A DNA stretch of 64,000 bases from Dillenia suffruticosa (GCA_033439265.1 JAVTVX010000002.1:14180174-14244173), one strand, 5' to 3'; positions 22,040 to 33,682 are shown, counted from the first letter of the stretch. A program made the numbers and translations. Notes: generated by a model from the sequence alone, not told the origin.

Positions 22040-24999
22040 AATCCCACCGGGTCTGTATTATAAGAGTGACATCTATTTCCCTTGATCGTATCATGGAAGG
22101 AAGGAGGATACGAAATTTTTTTTTTTATTATTATTATTATATAAGAATTTTAATTTAAAATTATCAGAAAAGATTTATATGATTAGATTTTTGTACTCGG
22201 GACAAGGACACAAACTTTGGTAAGCTTACGGAGTCACGTCAGTTTTCATGAGATTTGTAGCTTCAGATGGAAATTTTCTATGTGCCATTTTCCAATGCAA
22301 ATGCAAGAGGAAAATGTTTTACCTTTTGCCTCGTGAAATGATTTGATAAAAGCTTTTATGACCAAACATATCATGAAAATTTTACCTAAAGATTGATGCG
22401 GGTGCTGTCCAAGATTTCAAGATATCGGTACCATCTCCGTAGCTAAGACATATTTGATGATATTTAAATAAAATATTGAATTAAACATTTTTTTATAAAA
22501 AAATTTAAATTATTATTATAATGATAAATTTGGTATTAAAAAGTTATATTTCGCGTTCTCCTCACAATGTAAATATACTTGAAGTTATATTCTTACACTC
22601 AAACAAAATTGGTGGGATGTGAAGCTAAACTCAATTGAGATTGAATGAAAGTTTTACTTTTATAAATAAAAAAATGTTAATACAATAATTATTTTAATTT
22701 TAAAGTAAAATTTGATTTTTATTCACAAAATTACATGCTTTCAATCAAAACGTTTTTTATTTTAATTAAAAATTAAAAATTAAAATAAGATAGAGTAAGA
22801 AAAAAATAAATCAAATTAAGGCAAGTTCGATTTTCTTTGGCAACGCAAAGAAAAAGGAATGGATGGATGATTTCTTCGAAATTTAGATGTTCCTGACCGA
22901 CAAAGACAAAGAGCATTATTGCGTTGTGAATGCGCTCATATGATGAAGGAACCAATTTTTTTTTTTTTTTTTTCTCAAAGGTATTTAAGAGGAACAGAAA
23001 GAGGTTAATTTTTGTTGAAATATTTTAATAAAAAATAATTATTCTAAATACCATTTTTTATAAATCTCGAATTCAAATCTCCCTAAATTTGAATAATTTA
23101 TCATATCAAATTCATATTCAAAAAGTTGAATTAACCAATTATTCTGTGACTCCTTAAACATGAATATTAGATATTAACACTTTGCAAGAAGGTATAAAAA
23201 CTTGTTCACTAAAATGCTTTTATCTTCTCTTTTTTTATTATTGAGAAACAAGATTTTTTTTTTGGTTTTTATGATATCTAGATTTTATTTGATTAATCCA
23301 ATTTGAGTATGCTAAAGTTTATTTTAGGAGTTGATTTTTAATTTTTTTTTATTTTTAAAATTTAAATATGAGATCAGAGTTAAATTCTCAAGAATTTAAT
23401 AAAAAAAATTTATTAGATAAAAATAAAGAAAACATCCCTTTAAAAGTGCACAGCCTTTTGATAGAAACTGTTCGGAATACCATTCTTGACATGACTCGTC
23501 ACCCTTCGGCCCCAAATTTTTGTACAAGGAACGTGAATCGTTTAAAGACAGTTTTAAAGACGTTGATTATCATCCGATGTCTCTCTCAATACAGGTGGGA
23601 TTTTTTTTAGTGTATAAATAATGTGGAATTTAATAATTATATTTATTACGATTAAATTTGATTTAAATAAAATTATTTTTTTAATTAAATTAAATTATAT
23701 TATATTTGAAAAAAATTCTCTAGATATCTATTTTAAAAAAACTCTAAGTTATAGTTGTTCTCAATTAATTTTCAACAATTTTAATATAAAATTTTACTTA
23801 TACAGTATTTATTTTAAAATTTTAATATTTTTTAAAAAAGGGAAGAAATCTTAACAGGGGCTTTCTAAACATCCGCATAAATATTTATACAATGTAATAT
23901 TATTTGAATAGATAACTAAATAACTAATTCTAAATTGAACAAAATAGATAATGAAATAAAAAGAATAATGAATAATATTCATAAATGAATATGAATTTTT
24001 TTATCATATTGAATGGTCAATATAAATTAATAATTTATTTAAATAATATTAGGCATTTATCCATTTTTGTGGTTTATATTTCTTCTCATTTCAAGGACCC
24101 ACCGGTCATAATTTCATATGAACTTGACAAGTGAGTATGGCTGGCTCGGTGACCATTCGATTCTTACGTACCAAACAATACTTAATTTAATGGGATAGGA
24201 CGTTAAATCCTTAACTAAATTTTTAACCTTAATTTATAACTTGGATATAAAAAAAATTACATTGAAAATCACTATAAATCTCAAATCGAATTAATTAGAG
24301 TATAACTTCAAATACCAAATGATAAATAAAAAAAAAAAAGGAATTCGATTCATACATACCTTTCCCGTCCTTTGGGCTACGATCAAGACTTTCGATTCAT
24401 ATGGGAACACATACCAGGACATGTTAGTTCCACATAAGTATTGGACCACGTAAGCATCGGCCCACAATGTGATCAGATTCCAAATAAGTCCCACTCTCCC
24501 TCTCTCCTAGACAGCCCATTACACGCTCCAATTATCCATTAAAAATTGCGTAACCCTTTTTAATAAAAGACAAAAGAATAGTTGGCTGTGTATCCACCAC
24601 ACTCCTGTGTACACTTGTCCAACCCTAAGGTCGTGGTGGAGGGACCCTAATGGGTCTGATCAACTTCGTACATAGAAATTATCATATTAGTCTAATCGAT
24701 TAATAATAGAGGTGTCGAGAGACAGTAAAATTTATTATATATCAAATAATTATCGGATAATTAGACAGAGCCCAGATCTAGTTGTTATCGTTGGAATCGT
24801 TTTGAGAGATAGTAAAAATTTGTATAAATGAAATGACTGCTGAATGATCAAAAGAGTCATAAAGAGCAAAAAAAGATGAAAACGGTGCAGGGATTTGAAT
24901 AACTGTTGTAGAGATTTTTTGTGGTGTATTTAGGTGCTTCTGGATTTTTTTTTTTGTCTCGATTAATAAAATCGTTTAATATATACCAAATAATTATTA
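22040..24999. other. gene-free AT-rich DNA, first copy of a diverged segmental duplication
   Basis: No gene is supported. Blocks at about 22310-22400, 22430-22550, 23865-24100 and 24390-24650 match, in the same order, blocks at about 25555-25760, 26035-26175, 26515-26740 and 26895-27060. A SINE-like remnant may lie at 22112-22195 (-), and a family 2 SINE-like tail at about 24200-24343 (+). Confidence 0.6.
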
Positions 25000-25470
25000 C
25001 ACTATCAGAAAAAGAGGTATCAGTGATGAAAATATCGATGGTAAAAATTCCGTCACTAAAAAGTATTAACGACGAAAGTTTTCTATTATTGAAAACCATC
25101 TCGCTAAATATTATTGACGGATTTCATCCATCGTTGATAGAAAATAAAATGTAAAAATATTAATGACAGATTAATAATAGAATTTTTCTATCGTTAAATA
25201 TTCTATCACTAATAGTAATTATCAGTGACGGATATTTTTCGTTGCTAAAATTTGGAGGCCTCACGCACCCTCATGTACACCTATCTGCACCCCTGTGCGT
25301 GCACATGCCCTCACGCGCTCTTGCAACCCACCACACGCACCCTCAAGCGCACCCGTACTCGCCTTTGCAACTGCCCCCCGGCATCCCCCAGCCCGCACCC
25401 GCGCACCGGCCCGTCCCCCCTGCCTTGCATTTATTCTGTGAAAAATATCACCAATAGGAAAAAGGAAAAA
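25000..25470 (+). mobile_element. CACTA-type (En/Spm) transposon end
   Basis: The segment starts CACTATCAGAAAAAGAGG. It continues with multiple short subterminal repeats in both orientations (GTGATGAAAAT, TTGACGGATTT, ATGACAGATT, CAGTGACGGATA), the layout seen at the ends of plant CACTA elements. An abrupt GC-rich stretch follows (25248-25430). I cannot find the opposite TAGTG end in this window, so this is a fragment or a strongly rearranged element. Confidence 0.5.
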
Positions 25471-25597
25471 AAGCTATAAATTTTTTAATAGGGTAAGGTC
25501 TGTTTTGAAAGGTAAGATCATGTTTAATGAATGTTGGGTGAAGTACAAGCGCAAGTCGAAAATGTTTTGCCTTTTGCCTCGTGAAATGATTTCATAA

Positions 25598-25697
25598 TTT
25601 TTTTTTGATATAAATAAATGTAATTAGACGGATTCGAATAAAAAAATAGACCCAAAGAAAATAGAAAGATTTTATCGTTTGAGTTGTTTTTAAGGGT
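25598..25697 (-). mobile_element. SINE-like insertion with a perfect 16-bp target duplication and a visible empty site
   Basis: The 100-bp insert is flanked by TGAAATGATTTCATAA at 25582-25597 and 25698-25713. The plus strand starts with a T-run, giving an A-tail on the minus strand. The minus strand carries a B-box-like TATTCGAATCC. The homologous duplicated segment at about 22318-22400 has the same flanks with only one target copy and no insert, which confirms the insertion. Confidence 0.78.
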
Positions 25698-27131
25698 TGA
25701 AATGATTTCATAAATGCTGTTACGAACCAACGTATCATGAAATATTTACTTAAAGATTGATGCTCATCCAAAAAAAAAAAAATTTCTTGTGGACCTACTT
25801 TGCCAAATACATGAGACGTGTCATGTTTTTGTTTTCATTAGGGCCACATGTAATTGGATACAGAAAAAATATTATTTAGAGAATAGACTTCTCAATCTGA
25901 ATTAATCGAAACGAAATTTTAAAATATTAAAAAAAAAACCATGCATGCAACGCTATTTTAATTATTTCAAATATCTAACACGCCGTAAATTGCCGGTGCA
26001 GTTAAGACTGGTGTAGGTGTTGAAGGAGGAGGAGACAAAAAAAATATCAGTAACATCTCGGTGGTTAAGACGTATTTTCATGAGTTTTAAATAAAATATT
26101 GGACTAAGCAGAAAATTTTTTACTGAAAATTTAAAATTTTTATTATATTGATAAATTTGATATTCAAAATTCATGTTTAGTTTCAATTAAATTGGATATC
26201 GACTTTTTTAAATGGACTCGCGAATTAAGTTAGAGATTTTTAAAAATCTAAATCTGTTAATTATTTTACCCATTTTAGATAAAAATAAGAAAATTTACAC
26301 AAAATATGCATATCAATGTATAGTTATTCCCAATGTTCGATCAAAACCTAAATGTTCAATGTATATTTTGCATGTTTTAAAAACCTAAATGTTCGTACAT
26401 ACTTATCATCATTTCCAAAAAAAAAAAAAATCTGAGATATAGTTATTTTAAATTAATTTCAGAATAAAATTTTACTTGTACTAGGGGAAAAAAATCTTAA
26501 GAAGAGTTTTTTTTTTTAAATACCCGCATAAATATTTATATTTTGTAATATGATTTGAATAAATAACTAAATAACTAATTTTAAATGGAACAAACTAGAT
26601 AATGAAATAAAAAGAATAATGAATAATATTCATAAATGAATATGAATTTTTTTTATCGTATTGAATGGTCAATATAAAAATAATAATTTATTTAAATAAT
26701 ATTAGGCATCTATCATTTTTTCTGGTTTATATTCTTTTCATTTGAAGGAAGGACTTATCTGTCTGACAATTTAGTGATCATAATTTTATTTCCTAATTTA
26801 AAATTTTTAAATTCAAATATGTATAATAAAAAGTAAAAAGGAAGACGCATCCGTCATAATGATAGAATTGGACAAGGATCAATTGTTTGCTGTCTCTTCG
26901 ATTCATATGGGCCACGCACTAGGACATGTTAGCCCACAACGTGATCAGATTTCAAACAAGCCCCACTCTCTATCTCTTTCCCAGTCAGCCCATTACAAGT
27001 TCCAATCATCCTTCTGTTCAAAACTGTCCAAACCCTAACATTGTGTTGGAGGGATTTATTGGTATTCAAAATTTATTTGATTAATCTGATCTGAATATTA
27101 TAGAGTTTATTAATAATAGAGGTCTTTTCAA

Positions 27132-27322
27132 CCAACGGTCAGTTAGTTTAATAAAATATGATATTAGATCGTTTAGTCAAAATTTTAGATTCGACTCGCG
27201 GCTTGGGCATAGAGAACATTACGTTAGGAGTGTATCTTTCTTAAATGGATCATTGCAAGTTTTGAATCGAATTAGTCAGAATATAATTATAAATACCGAT
27301 CAGTATAATACAAAAAAAAATT
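27132..27322 (+). mobile_element. SINE, family 2b, with target duplication
   Basis: The 191-bp body sits between AGAGGTCTTTTCAA (27118-27131) and AGAGTTCTTCTCAA (27323-27336), 12 of 14 identical. It has a tRNA-like head (TAGATCGTTTAGTC, then GATTCGACTC) and ends CGAATTAGTCAGAATATAAT, AATAC and poly-A. The same sequence occurs in reverse at 44757-44945. Confidence 0.72.
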
Positions 27323-27498
27323 AGAGTTCTTCTCAAATAATAGAGTTTTTCAATTATGGTTGAGAATTTAAATTTGAACTCAACAAATAGAGGCGATGTG
27401 ACACTTATTCCACTTCTGTTTATTTGGTTTGACATGGTAGTTTGGTATCAAATTGAGGCCATGTGACGGTTATTATTGAATAGAGCACGACCTTTATC

Positions 27499-27504
27499 TA
27501 TAAA
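27499..27504 (+). promoter_or_regulatory. TATA box of PMEI copy 4
   Basis: TATAAA lies 80 bp before the ATG at 27579, followed by a GAGA-rich leader (27547-27577). Confidence 0.7.
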
Positions 27505-27578
27505 CTGTGGACACTTGCCTTCCTCAATTTGTCTCCTAACAATCCCGAGAGAAAGAGAGAGAGAGAGACAGAGAGAGA

Positions 27579-28151
27579 ATGGAACTTTCATTCTTTTCTT
27601 CTGCACTAGGTCTTCTACTCATTGTATCATCGTCCATGAGCCAAATTTCAGCCACAACCAACACAGAGTTCATCAAGGCCTCATGTAACGCCACAACATA
27701 CCCAAAACTATGCTTCAACACACTCTCTCCCCACGCAAGTAAAATCCAAGCAAGCCCAAAATTACTAGCCAATACTGCTCTAAACGTGACTCTCTCAAAT
27801 GCCCGATCCACATTCATAATCATGATCCGGGTGGCCAAAAGCCCACAACTGAAGCCCGGAGAAGCTTTGGCCATGGTGGATTGTGTTGAGTTAATGGGTG
27901 ATTCAGTCGACAAGATCCAAAATTCCATAGTTGAACTGGGTCCGGACCCGGGTCAGGATTTTGAATTTCGTATGAGTAATGCTCAGACTTGGGTCAGTGC
28001 GGCTTTGACGGATACTGTCACGTGTCTTGACGGGCTTTCGGGTAACGAAACGGGAGGGTATGCAAAGAGTAGTATTCAAAGCCCAGTTATGGTCGTGGAG
28101 CATTTAATTAGTAATGCTTTGGCACTCGTTAATAACTATGCCAACTCTTGA
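27579..28151 (+). CDS. PMEI-domain secreted inhibitor, copy 4
   Basis: A single exon encodes 190 residues. A signal peptide spans residues 1-25 (LGLLLIVSSSMSQISA). The four conserved cysteines are Cys36 and Cys45 (KASCNATTYPKLC), Cys102 (VDCVELM) and Cys149 (DTVTCLDGL). The motif QTWVSAALTD and the last helix SNALALVNNYA are intact. There is no extra mid-domain cysteine, unlike copy 1. The product should be secreted to the cell wall, where PMEI proteins inhibit pectin methylesterase or invertase; which target applies is not visible. The start is the first ATG after the TATA box and leader. It is more similar to copy 3 than to copies 1 and 2, with shared TNTEF(I/L)K and ASKIQ segments and the same (GA)n leader. 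The promoter resembles that of the truncated copy at 33410. Confidence 0.93.
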   Translation: MELSFFSSALGLLLIVSSSMSQISATTNTEFIKASCNATTYPKLCFNTLSPHASKIQASPKLLANTALNVTLSNARSTFIIMIRVAKSPQLKPGEALAMVDCVELMGDSVDKIQNSIVELGPDPGQDFEFRMSNAQTWVSAALTDTVTCLDGLSGNETGGYAKSSIQSPVMVVEHLISNALALVNNYANS

Positions 28152-28680
28152 AACAGCCTCATTTGAAGTGGAGAATTAGAGCTTTGATTTTCAAATGCCT
28201 ATGCTATAATTATAGTACAAGAAAAGTCATATATGATTAGGAATTATCCTATGTACCATCCTACAATTACTATTTCTATGACCGAGATGGTAGAAAATCC
28301 TCAAATTAAATATGATTTGGGTGAAGCAAGTAGGAGGTTTAAACTAGGGAATGTATATGGGAATTGTTTGGTGTGTATTTGCCTTTGTATATGTCAAGAT
28401 GCCAATGCAAGTGTTATTTTGTTCTATCTCAATTGATCAATCAAACGTTCGTTGGTCTGAATTTTAACCAATTTCTTAAGCTATAACATTTTTTTGCTGA
28501 AAAGTGAATGTAGTTGTTTTTCTAATTATACTGAACAAATTTTATATGATATTAAATTATGAAAATTTATACAAAAAATATTTGCATATGATTCTTCTAT
28601 AATTTTTATAAATATTGATATTCATGAAATCATGATATTTAAAGAATTTTAAGTACTATTGAAAGAAATCTGTGAGATAT

Positions 28681-28710
28681 CCCGGCCCCCCCGGGGCTGG
28701 GGGGGGGGGT
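28681..28710. other. C-run/G-run palindromic tract
   Basis: CCCGGCCCCCCCGGGGCTGG is followed by a run of about nine G. It can fold as a very GC-rich hairpin, and the G-run could form a quadruplex. It stands out sharply from the AT-rich surroundings. Confidence 0.7.
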
Positions 28711-28764
28711 ATCGGATGTCTTAGAAAACCATGGATATCCAAAGAGTATAGTATCTGCCCATGT

Positions 28765-29404
28765 CCATTAGAATTAATATTCATGGCCATCATTGAATTC
28801 TTGTATATATAAAAGCAAGATAACATCCATTTAAAGTAATAGGTGGGCGCATCTCAATTTTTGGGTTGGACAACTACAAAATTCAAACAAACGAGTTTAA
28901 TTCTTTGGTTTAATTCTTTGAAAGAACGTTGTATGGACCATACGCATCACAATTTTTTGGGCGCATCTCAATTTTTTGGTGGGACAACTACAAAATTCAA
29001 ACAAACGGGTTTAATTCTTTGAAAGAACTCTGTGTGGACCTATACGCATCACAATTTTTTGGGTGCATCTCAATTTCTTTTGTGGGACAACTACGAACCA
29101 AAACAAATGACAAACTTGATTTGAATCTTATTAGATTTAATTTAGAGGGAAATCTTTTCAATATAATTTTTTCTATTATCAAATTTTAAATTCAAAATTT
29201 AGTTAAGAGATCTTAGAACAACTGCATGTTGGTTATTCACATCGCAATTTCTCTTCGGCTCTTGATCCTTTGTAAATGTTTATAAATATCCATAAGAATT
29301 AATATTCATGGCCATTATTGAATACTTGTATATATAAAAGCAAGATAACATTTGTTTAAAGCAATGCATGGGTGCATTTCAATTTTTTGGTGAGACAACT
29401 ACAA
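28765..29404. repeat. nested local duplications with a TATA-like motif
   Basis: A block of about 120 bp (from CCATTAGAATTAATATTCATGG) at 28765 recurs at 29290. Both contain GTATATATAAAAGCAAGATAAC. Between them a unit starting GGGCGCATCTCAATTTT occurs at 28845 and 28959, and GGGTGCATCTCAATTTC at 29061, giving periods of 114 and 102 bp. No gene is visible. Confidence 0.8.
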
Positions 29405-31557
29405 GTTATGGGGTCTTTTTCTTTTCTTTTTTTTTTTAATATTAAAATACCATATTTTTGAAAATTTTACTATACAATGAGTTACTAATTTTGGAGTATT
29501 GTGAGAAAAGAACACATAATCTACACCTCATGATAATTTTTTTATTGAAAAGACTTTATCTACCAGATCAACAATGTTATGCCCGGGAAAATGCCATAAT
29601 TATATGGGAAACCTGAAGCGTTAATTAGCAATAAACTAATAGTTTATCATATAATTTTATTAAAATACAAAATAATTAATAATACTTTTTACTCGAAATA
29701 CCATTTCATTTTACTTAAAAGTTTTACTTAATTAAATGTATTACTCAATATGCGTAAGAAGTGTTAAATGCAAGTTTTTAAAGTAAACAGAAATTAGACA
29801 AAATATAGTAATCCCAATTTTCAAAGGCTCAAAGTGTTTCTCATTTTGTTTCATACGAGAAGCAAGATACTTTCACAGTGCTCGGTGACATATAACTTGT
29901 GTGTATTTAATCCTGACTTTATCTCTTCCGTACACCTCAAAATTACTAGTGAGTTAAGACCCCTAGTTCTTTGATATTGAAGCTTGTGGTCTGTGTTTGG
30001 TCATGAGCCCCAAGGCCACGAGTCATCTCCCTACCGTAAGAAAGAAAAAGGAAAACCATACTTTCATGGTGTAATGATCAGACGCTATACTCTCTTAGTT
30101 ATAGATTTTGATTTTAAGACAAAAGAATGAAGAAACGAGATTTGTGAGAGTTAATTCCATAACGAACTTCATATTACTCAGGCCAAATTAATAGACGTAA
30201 TCCAGAGATACCGATCAATAAAAAAAAAAAAAGAAAGTAAAAATTAGAATTTATAAAAAACCGACAACTTTGTTCATGCACATGCAGAACCCTCAAATTT
30301 CCCCGGTTACACCGGGGGCAAAAAGAGTTGATTATGATGGGTTACCTGAAAGAATAGACCAATTGTCAATGAACTAAAATAATTGGTATCATTTCCCTTT
30401 TTAATAAAGGTACCAAATTCGAGACTTTTTATGTATATATATAAAAAAAAAAAGAATAGACCAACTGAAAATATTTGTCGAGGTCCCGAGGCCACATATA
30501 TTATTCTGGTTCTATCATGAAGCATTGTGTTGGTCCTAAAGCTTCGGCCTTGTGGTTCATTTGAACTGGATTTCTAGTGGTCCATCCGAAGCACAGTTTT
30601 AAAAATATTCAAACATTAAAATGTAAAAAATAACATTATGTAAATCATATGAACAAAAATTAAATGATTCACATTTTATCTAACAGACTATATCAATATA
30701 TTTTAATTAATTTTTAATTAAATATTTATTTAAATTAATTATGAATTAAAATGTATGGAAAATAGTATTTTCTTATTGGTTCACTCATTTTATAAGAGTG
30801 GGACACGATGGGCTCCAATAAGGTTCCATGCGCCAAACATACACTTTCTCCACTGGTGTTGCCTACAAACTCATTTTGTTTCAAAAGGCAATTAAGCAAT
30901 AATAGGTTACAAAACAAGTATTTAGGGACCTCAAAGATGTTTACTGTAATAATCATTTTCTTAACATATCGTACTTGATTCAACCATAAGTGACGTGAAT
31001 TCGTTTCAACATCAAGATCACATGAATGACACCAGAGATAAAAGTAAAGATGATATAATTTTATTCATTTTTTTTAAAAAAAAAATCTATATTTTTGTAA
31101 TTTTTATTGACTAATGATTTTATTATGTGGTTCTTCTTGATAATTACTCTTTGGGTCTTTAAAATTTTGAAACACACCAAAGAAATCTATTCATAAGTAA
31201 ACCGGAGTTCTTTTGTCACGATGAATACGCCTCATCTTGTTGTTCAACATATGTCGAAGAGACCCATGCTACGACAGCCATTCAAAGTTCATACTCTTCG
31301 ACTTCAATTGCCGAGAGGTTCGAAGACCACGTCCAACTCCAAGTGATTTCCCCCACAAATATTACAACAAATATTATACTCAAATGTACTTTCCCCCACA
31401 AGTCCAAGTGCAAGTGCACTAACTAAGCAGGTGATCTCAAACTCGACATTGTCAAGAGTTAAAAATCTATCCTTCAAACTGCTTCCCATGCAAAAAGAGC
31501 AACTCATGGAGGACAGCAAGAATTCCTGATATACTTCCAAGGAATAGGAAACTATAG

Positions 31558-31629
31558 TTTTTTTTTTTTTTTTTTGATTGTACAAAAATTTAAATTTGGG
31601 ATCTATACCACTAGGCTTCCTCTTGGGGA
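31558..31629 (-). mobile_element. SINE copy, family 1
   Basis: A T-run at 31558-31576 precedes GATTGTACAAAAATTTAAAT and then CACTAGGCTTCCTCTTGGGG. On the minus strand this gives the head CCCCAAGAGGAAGCCTAGTG, containing an A-box-like AGCCTAGTGG, and an A-tail. It matches 63737-63826 and, in the opposite orientation, 45011-45103. No clear target duplication is visible. Confidence 0.6.
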
Positions 31630-31677
31630 CGAAACCTTCTACTATCCCCACTATTCAACATGACCTAATACCAAAAT

Positions 31678-31846
31678 TTTTTAGGTTGAATGGTCGAGCA
31701 TTTTACTTTTTAATCAGATATCTCAAGTTCGAGTTTTGAGAATAGCAAAAAAGGATTTGAGATAGCAAACCCCTAAAATGAAATTTTCAATATTCAAATC
31801 GGATTAATCAGATAAACGCCGAATACATATGGTGAAAAAAAAAAAA
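31678..31846 (+). mobile_element. SINE-like copy, family 2
   Basis: It starts near TTAGGTTGAATGGTCGAGC, has a B-box-like AAGTTCGAGTTTTGA, the internal block GATTTGAGATAGCAAACCCC, and ends ATTCAAATCGGATTAATCAG then poly-A. It aligns with 10987-11160. Confidence 0.6.
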
Positions 31847-33409
31847 AACCCGTGGCCTAATTGTAGCCAGTATCTCTTGAGTCTTGACCTCAAAGGTTTT
31901 AGTCAGCAAATGCTTCCAAATTGCGATGTTTTACCTGTCCAAATCCCCTCAAGCCATTAATCAACTGAGTTTATAGTAGGTTTAATTTATTTTTTTCAGA
32001 AAGAATACTAATTAACTTGGCTTAGGAAAAATAAAGAGATATTGACTAAATCATAGCTTATTTATTAAAAGTCCAACAAAAAAAAAATATAAATTCGGGA
32101 AGCAAACGAAATCTTGCTTACAAAGCTCACGAAAACTCCATTTTTTGGTGGGGTTAGGGCTTCCTTCCTCTCATTTGAATATGGTGAATAAGCAAAGTGC
32201 TTCCCCATTTGTGAATGGAAAAATCATAGGTGGCAAAGGTACTACTCTGAACTATTAAAGTTTTATCATTTATTAATTATTGGGATCTATTCCAATTATC
32301 TATTCTACCTTTTGATATTTTTTTTTATATTTAAAATACTTTTTCAAATTAAAACATAAAAATAATTATTTTAAATTTTAAATAATTTTAATTTTTGAAC
32401 AAAACTTCTCTTCATCTCAAGGCAATCTAAAATTTAACCCTATGTGCAATGTATTGTATTCACTTTTATTTCTGTGGGTTAATCTCATTCTTGCACTAAA
32501 GATATCTTAGCTCAAAGGCGGACGAGATTATTGTCAAATCTTATGCATATTACAAAGTCATTTATTATTTTCAGCATGACTATACAAATTTTGTGTCATG
32601 CACCCATCCAAGACCTATTAAATATAATATTCCAATTCAATTACTTATTTAATTTATACGTTGGTCGAATCTACTTTTAAATAAAAAATAAGAAGTAAAG
32701 GATATTTAGTTCGGCTTATATATAAAACAAACTATTTAAAATAAGTCAAAAATAGAAAATAAGTATTATCGTAATTCTTTTTGACCAATTAAGATACTAC
32801 ATTATCTTAATTGTTTATCAGATACAACAATTACCCTCATTCCAAATTAGACTAAAAACACCCTAACAATTATTTTTTAAATCAAAATTTTTATTAAATA
32901 TTAATATTATTTATATATAAAATAAAGGAAAATATTTAAATTAAGTTCAATTAGTCATATATCTTTACTTTACTAAGAAATCATTATATATCCTTTTTGG
33001 TGATTTCAACGGATATGTTACTTTTCAACAACTTTAATCGAATAGTTAAAACTATTTAAAAGTTGTTTTTTTAGTAATTTTACTAAATACTTAAACTATT
33101 TATTTTAAAATTAATTTATAAGTTAAAAATTAATTATAAATCAAAAGTTAAAAATAAATTCACCTTCAGAGTCAAAGTTGTTATGATTGGTGAAATAAAT
33201 AATCCATTCCAAACATATCCAATTTAATTTCTATTTATTTAGTTTATCCCAACCCTCATCCTATTTATTTAGTTTGACGTTATAGTTCCAAAGTCATTAA
33301 GGCCATGTGAATCGTAGTACTTAAAAGAGGCCATAACCCCCATTTCCTTTTGCTCAATTTCATAGAGAGAGAAAGAGAAAGTGAGAGAGAGAGAGAGAGA
33401 GAGAGAGAA

Positions 33410-33682
33410 ATGGAGATTATTATTCACGTGATGGATTCTTCTGTAGGGGACGATATCCAACACTCGAAAAATGGGACTGCTAGTCGGGATTTGGGAGGGA
33501 TCAGTTCATGGATTAGTGCAGTTGTGGCATTTGCTGAGAATTGTTCGGATGCGCTTGGGGAGATGAATGATAAGAATGGGAATGGTGTGAGGGCCATTCC
33601 AAGGTCCGTTTCCACTCTCCAGCGTTTGGCTAGCAATGTTCTCGCACTCCTCGAAAGCTATGTCGCCCCCAAAAGTTTCTGA
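33410..33682 (+). pseudogene. truncated PMEI copy 5 (C-terminal half only)
   Basis: The frame encodes 90 residues. The second half matches the end of a PMEI domain: SSWISAVVAFAENCSDAL corresponds to the QTWVSAALTD...TC segment of other copies, and LASNVLALLESYV to the last helix. No signal peptide or first cysteine pair is present, so the N-terminal half of the domain is missing. Upstream, the sequence resembles the promoter of copy 4 (GTTTGAC, AGGCCATGTGA, CTCAATTT) and it also has a long (GA)n leader right before the ATG. The best explanation is an internal deletion that kept the promoter and leader and removed the secretion signal. Whether the remnant is expressed cannot be told. Confidence 0.7.

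Larger units (their letters stand above)
29405..33240. other. gene-free AT-rich interval with SINE-like copies
   Basis: No coding region is supported. A family 2 SINE-like sequence lies at about 30074-30231 (+), ending in poly-A; two more copies are listed separately. A short unexplained frame at about 31205-31425 (rich in Ser, Thr and Cys) has no start and no recognisable motif. Confidence 0.5.

Noticed and set aside
31205-31651. Possible coding stretch on either strand (Ser/Cys-rich plus frame, 115-residue minus frame)
   Set aside because: The minus frame runs through a poly-A tract and a SINE; the plus frame has no start and no motif.
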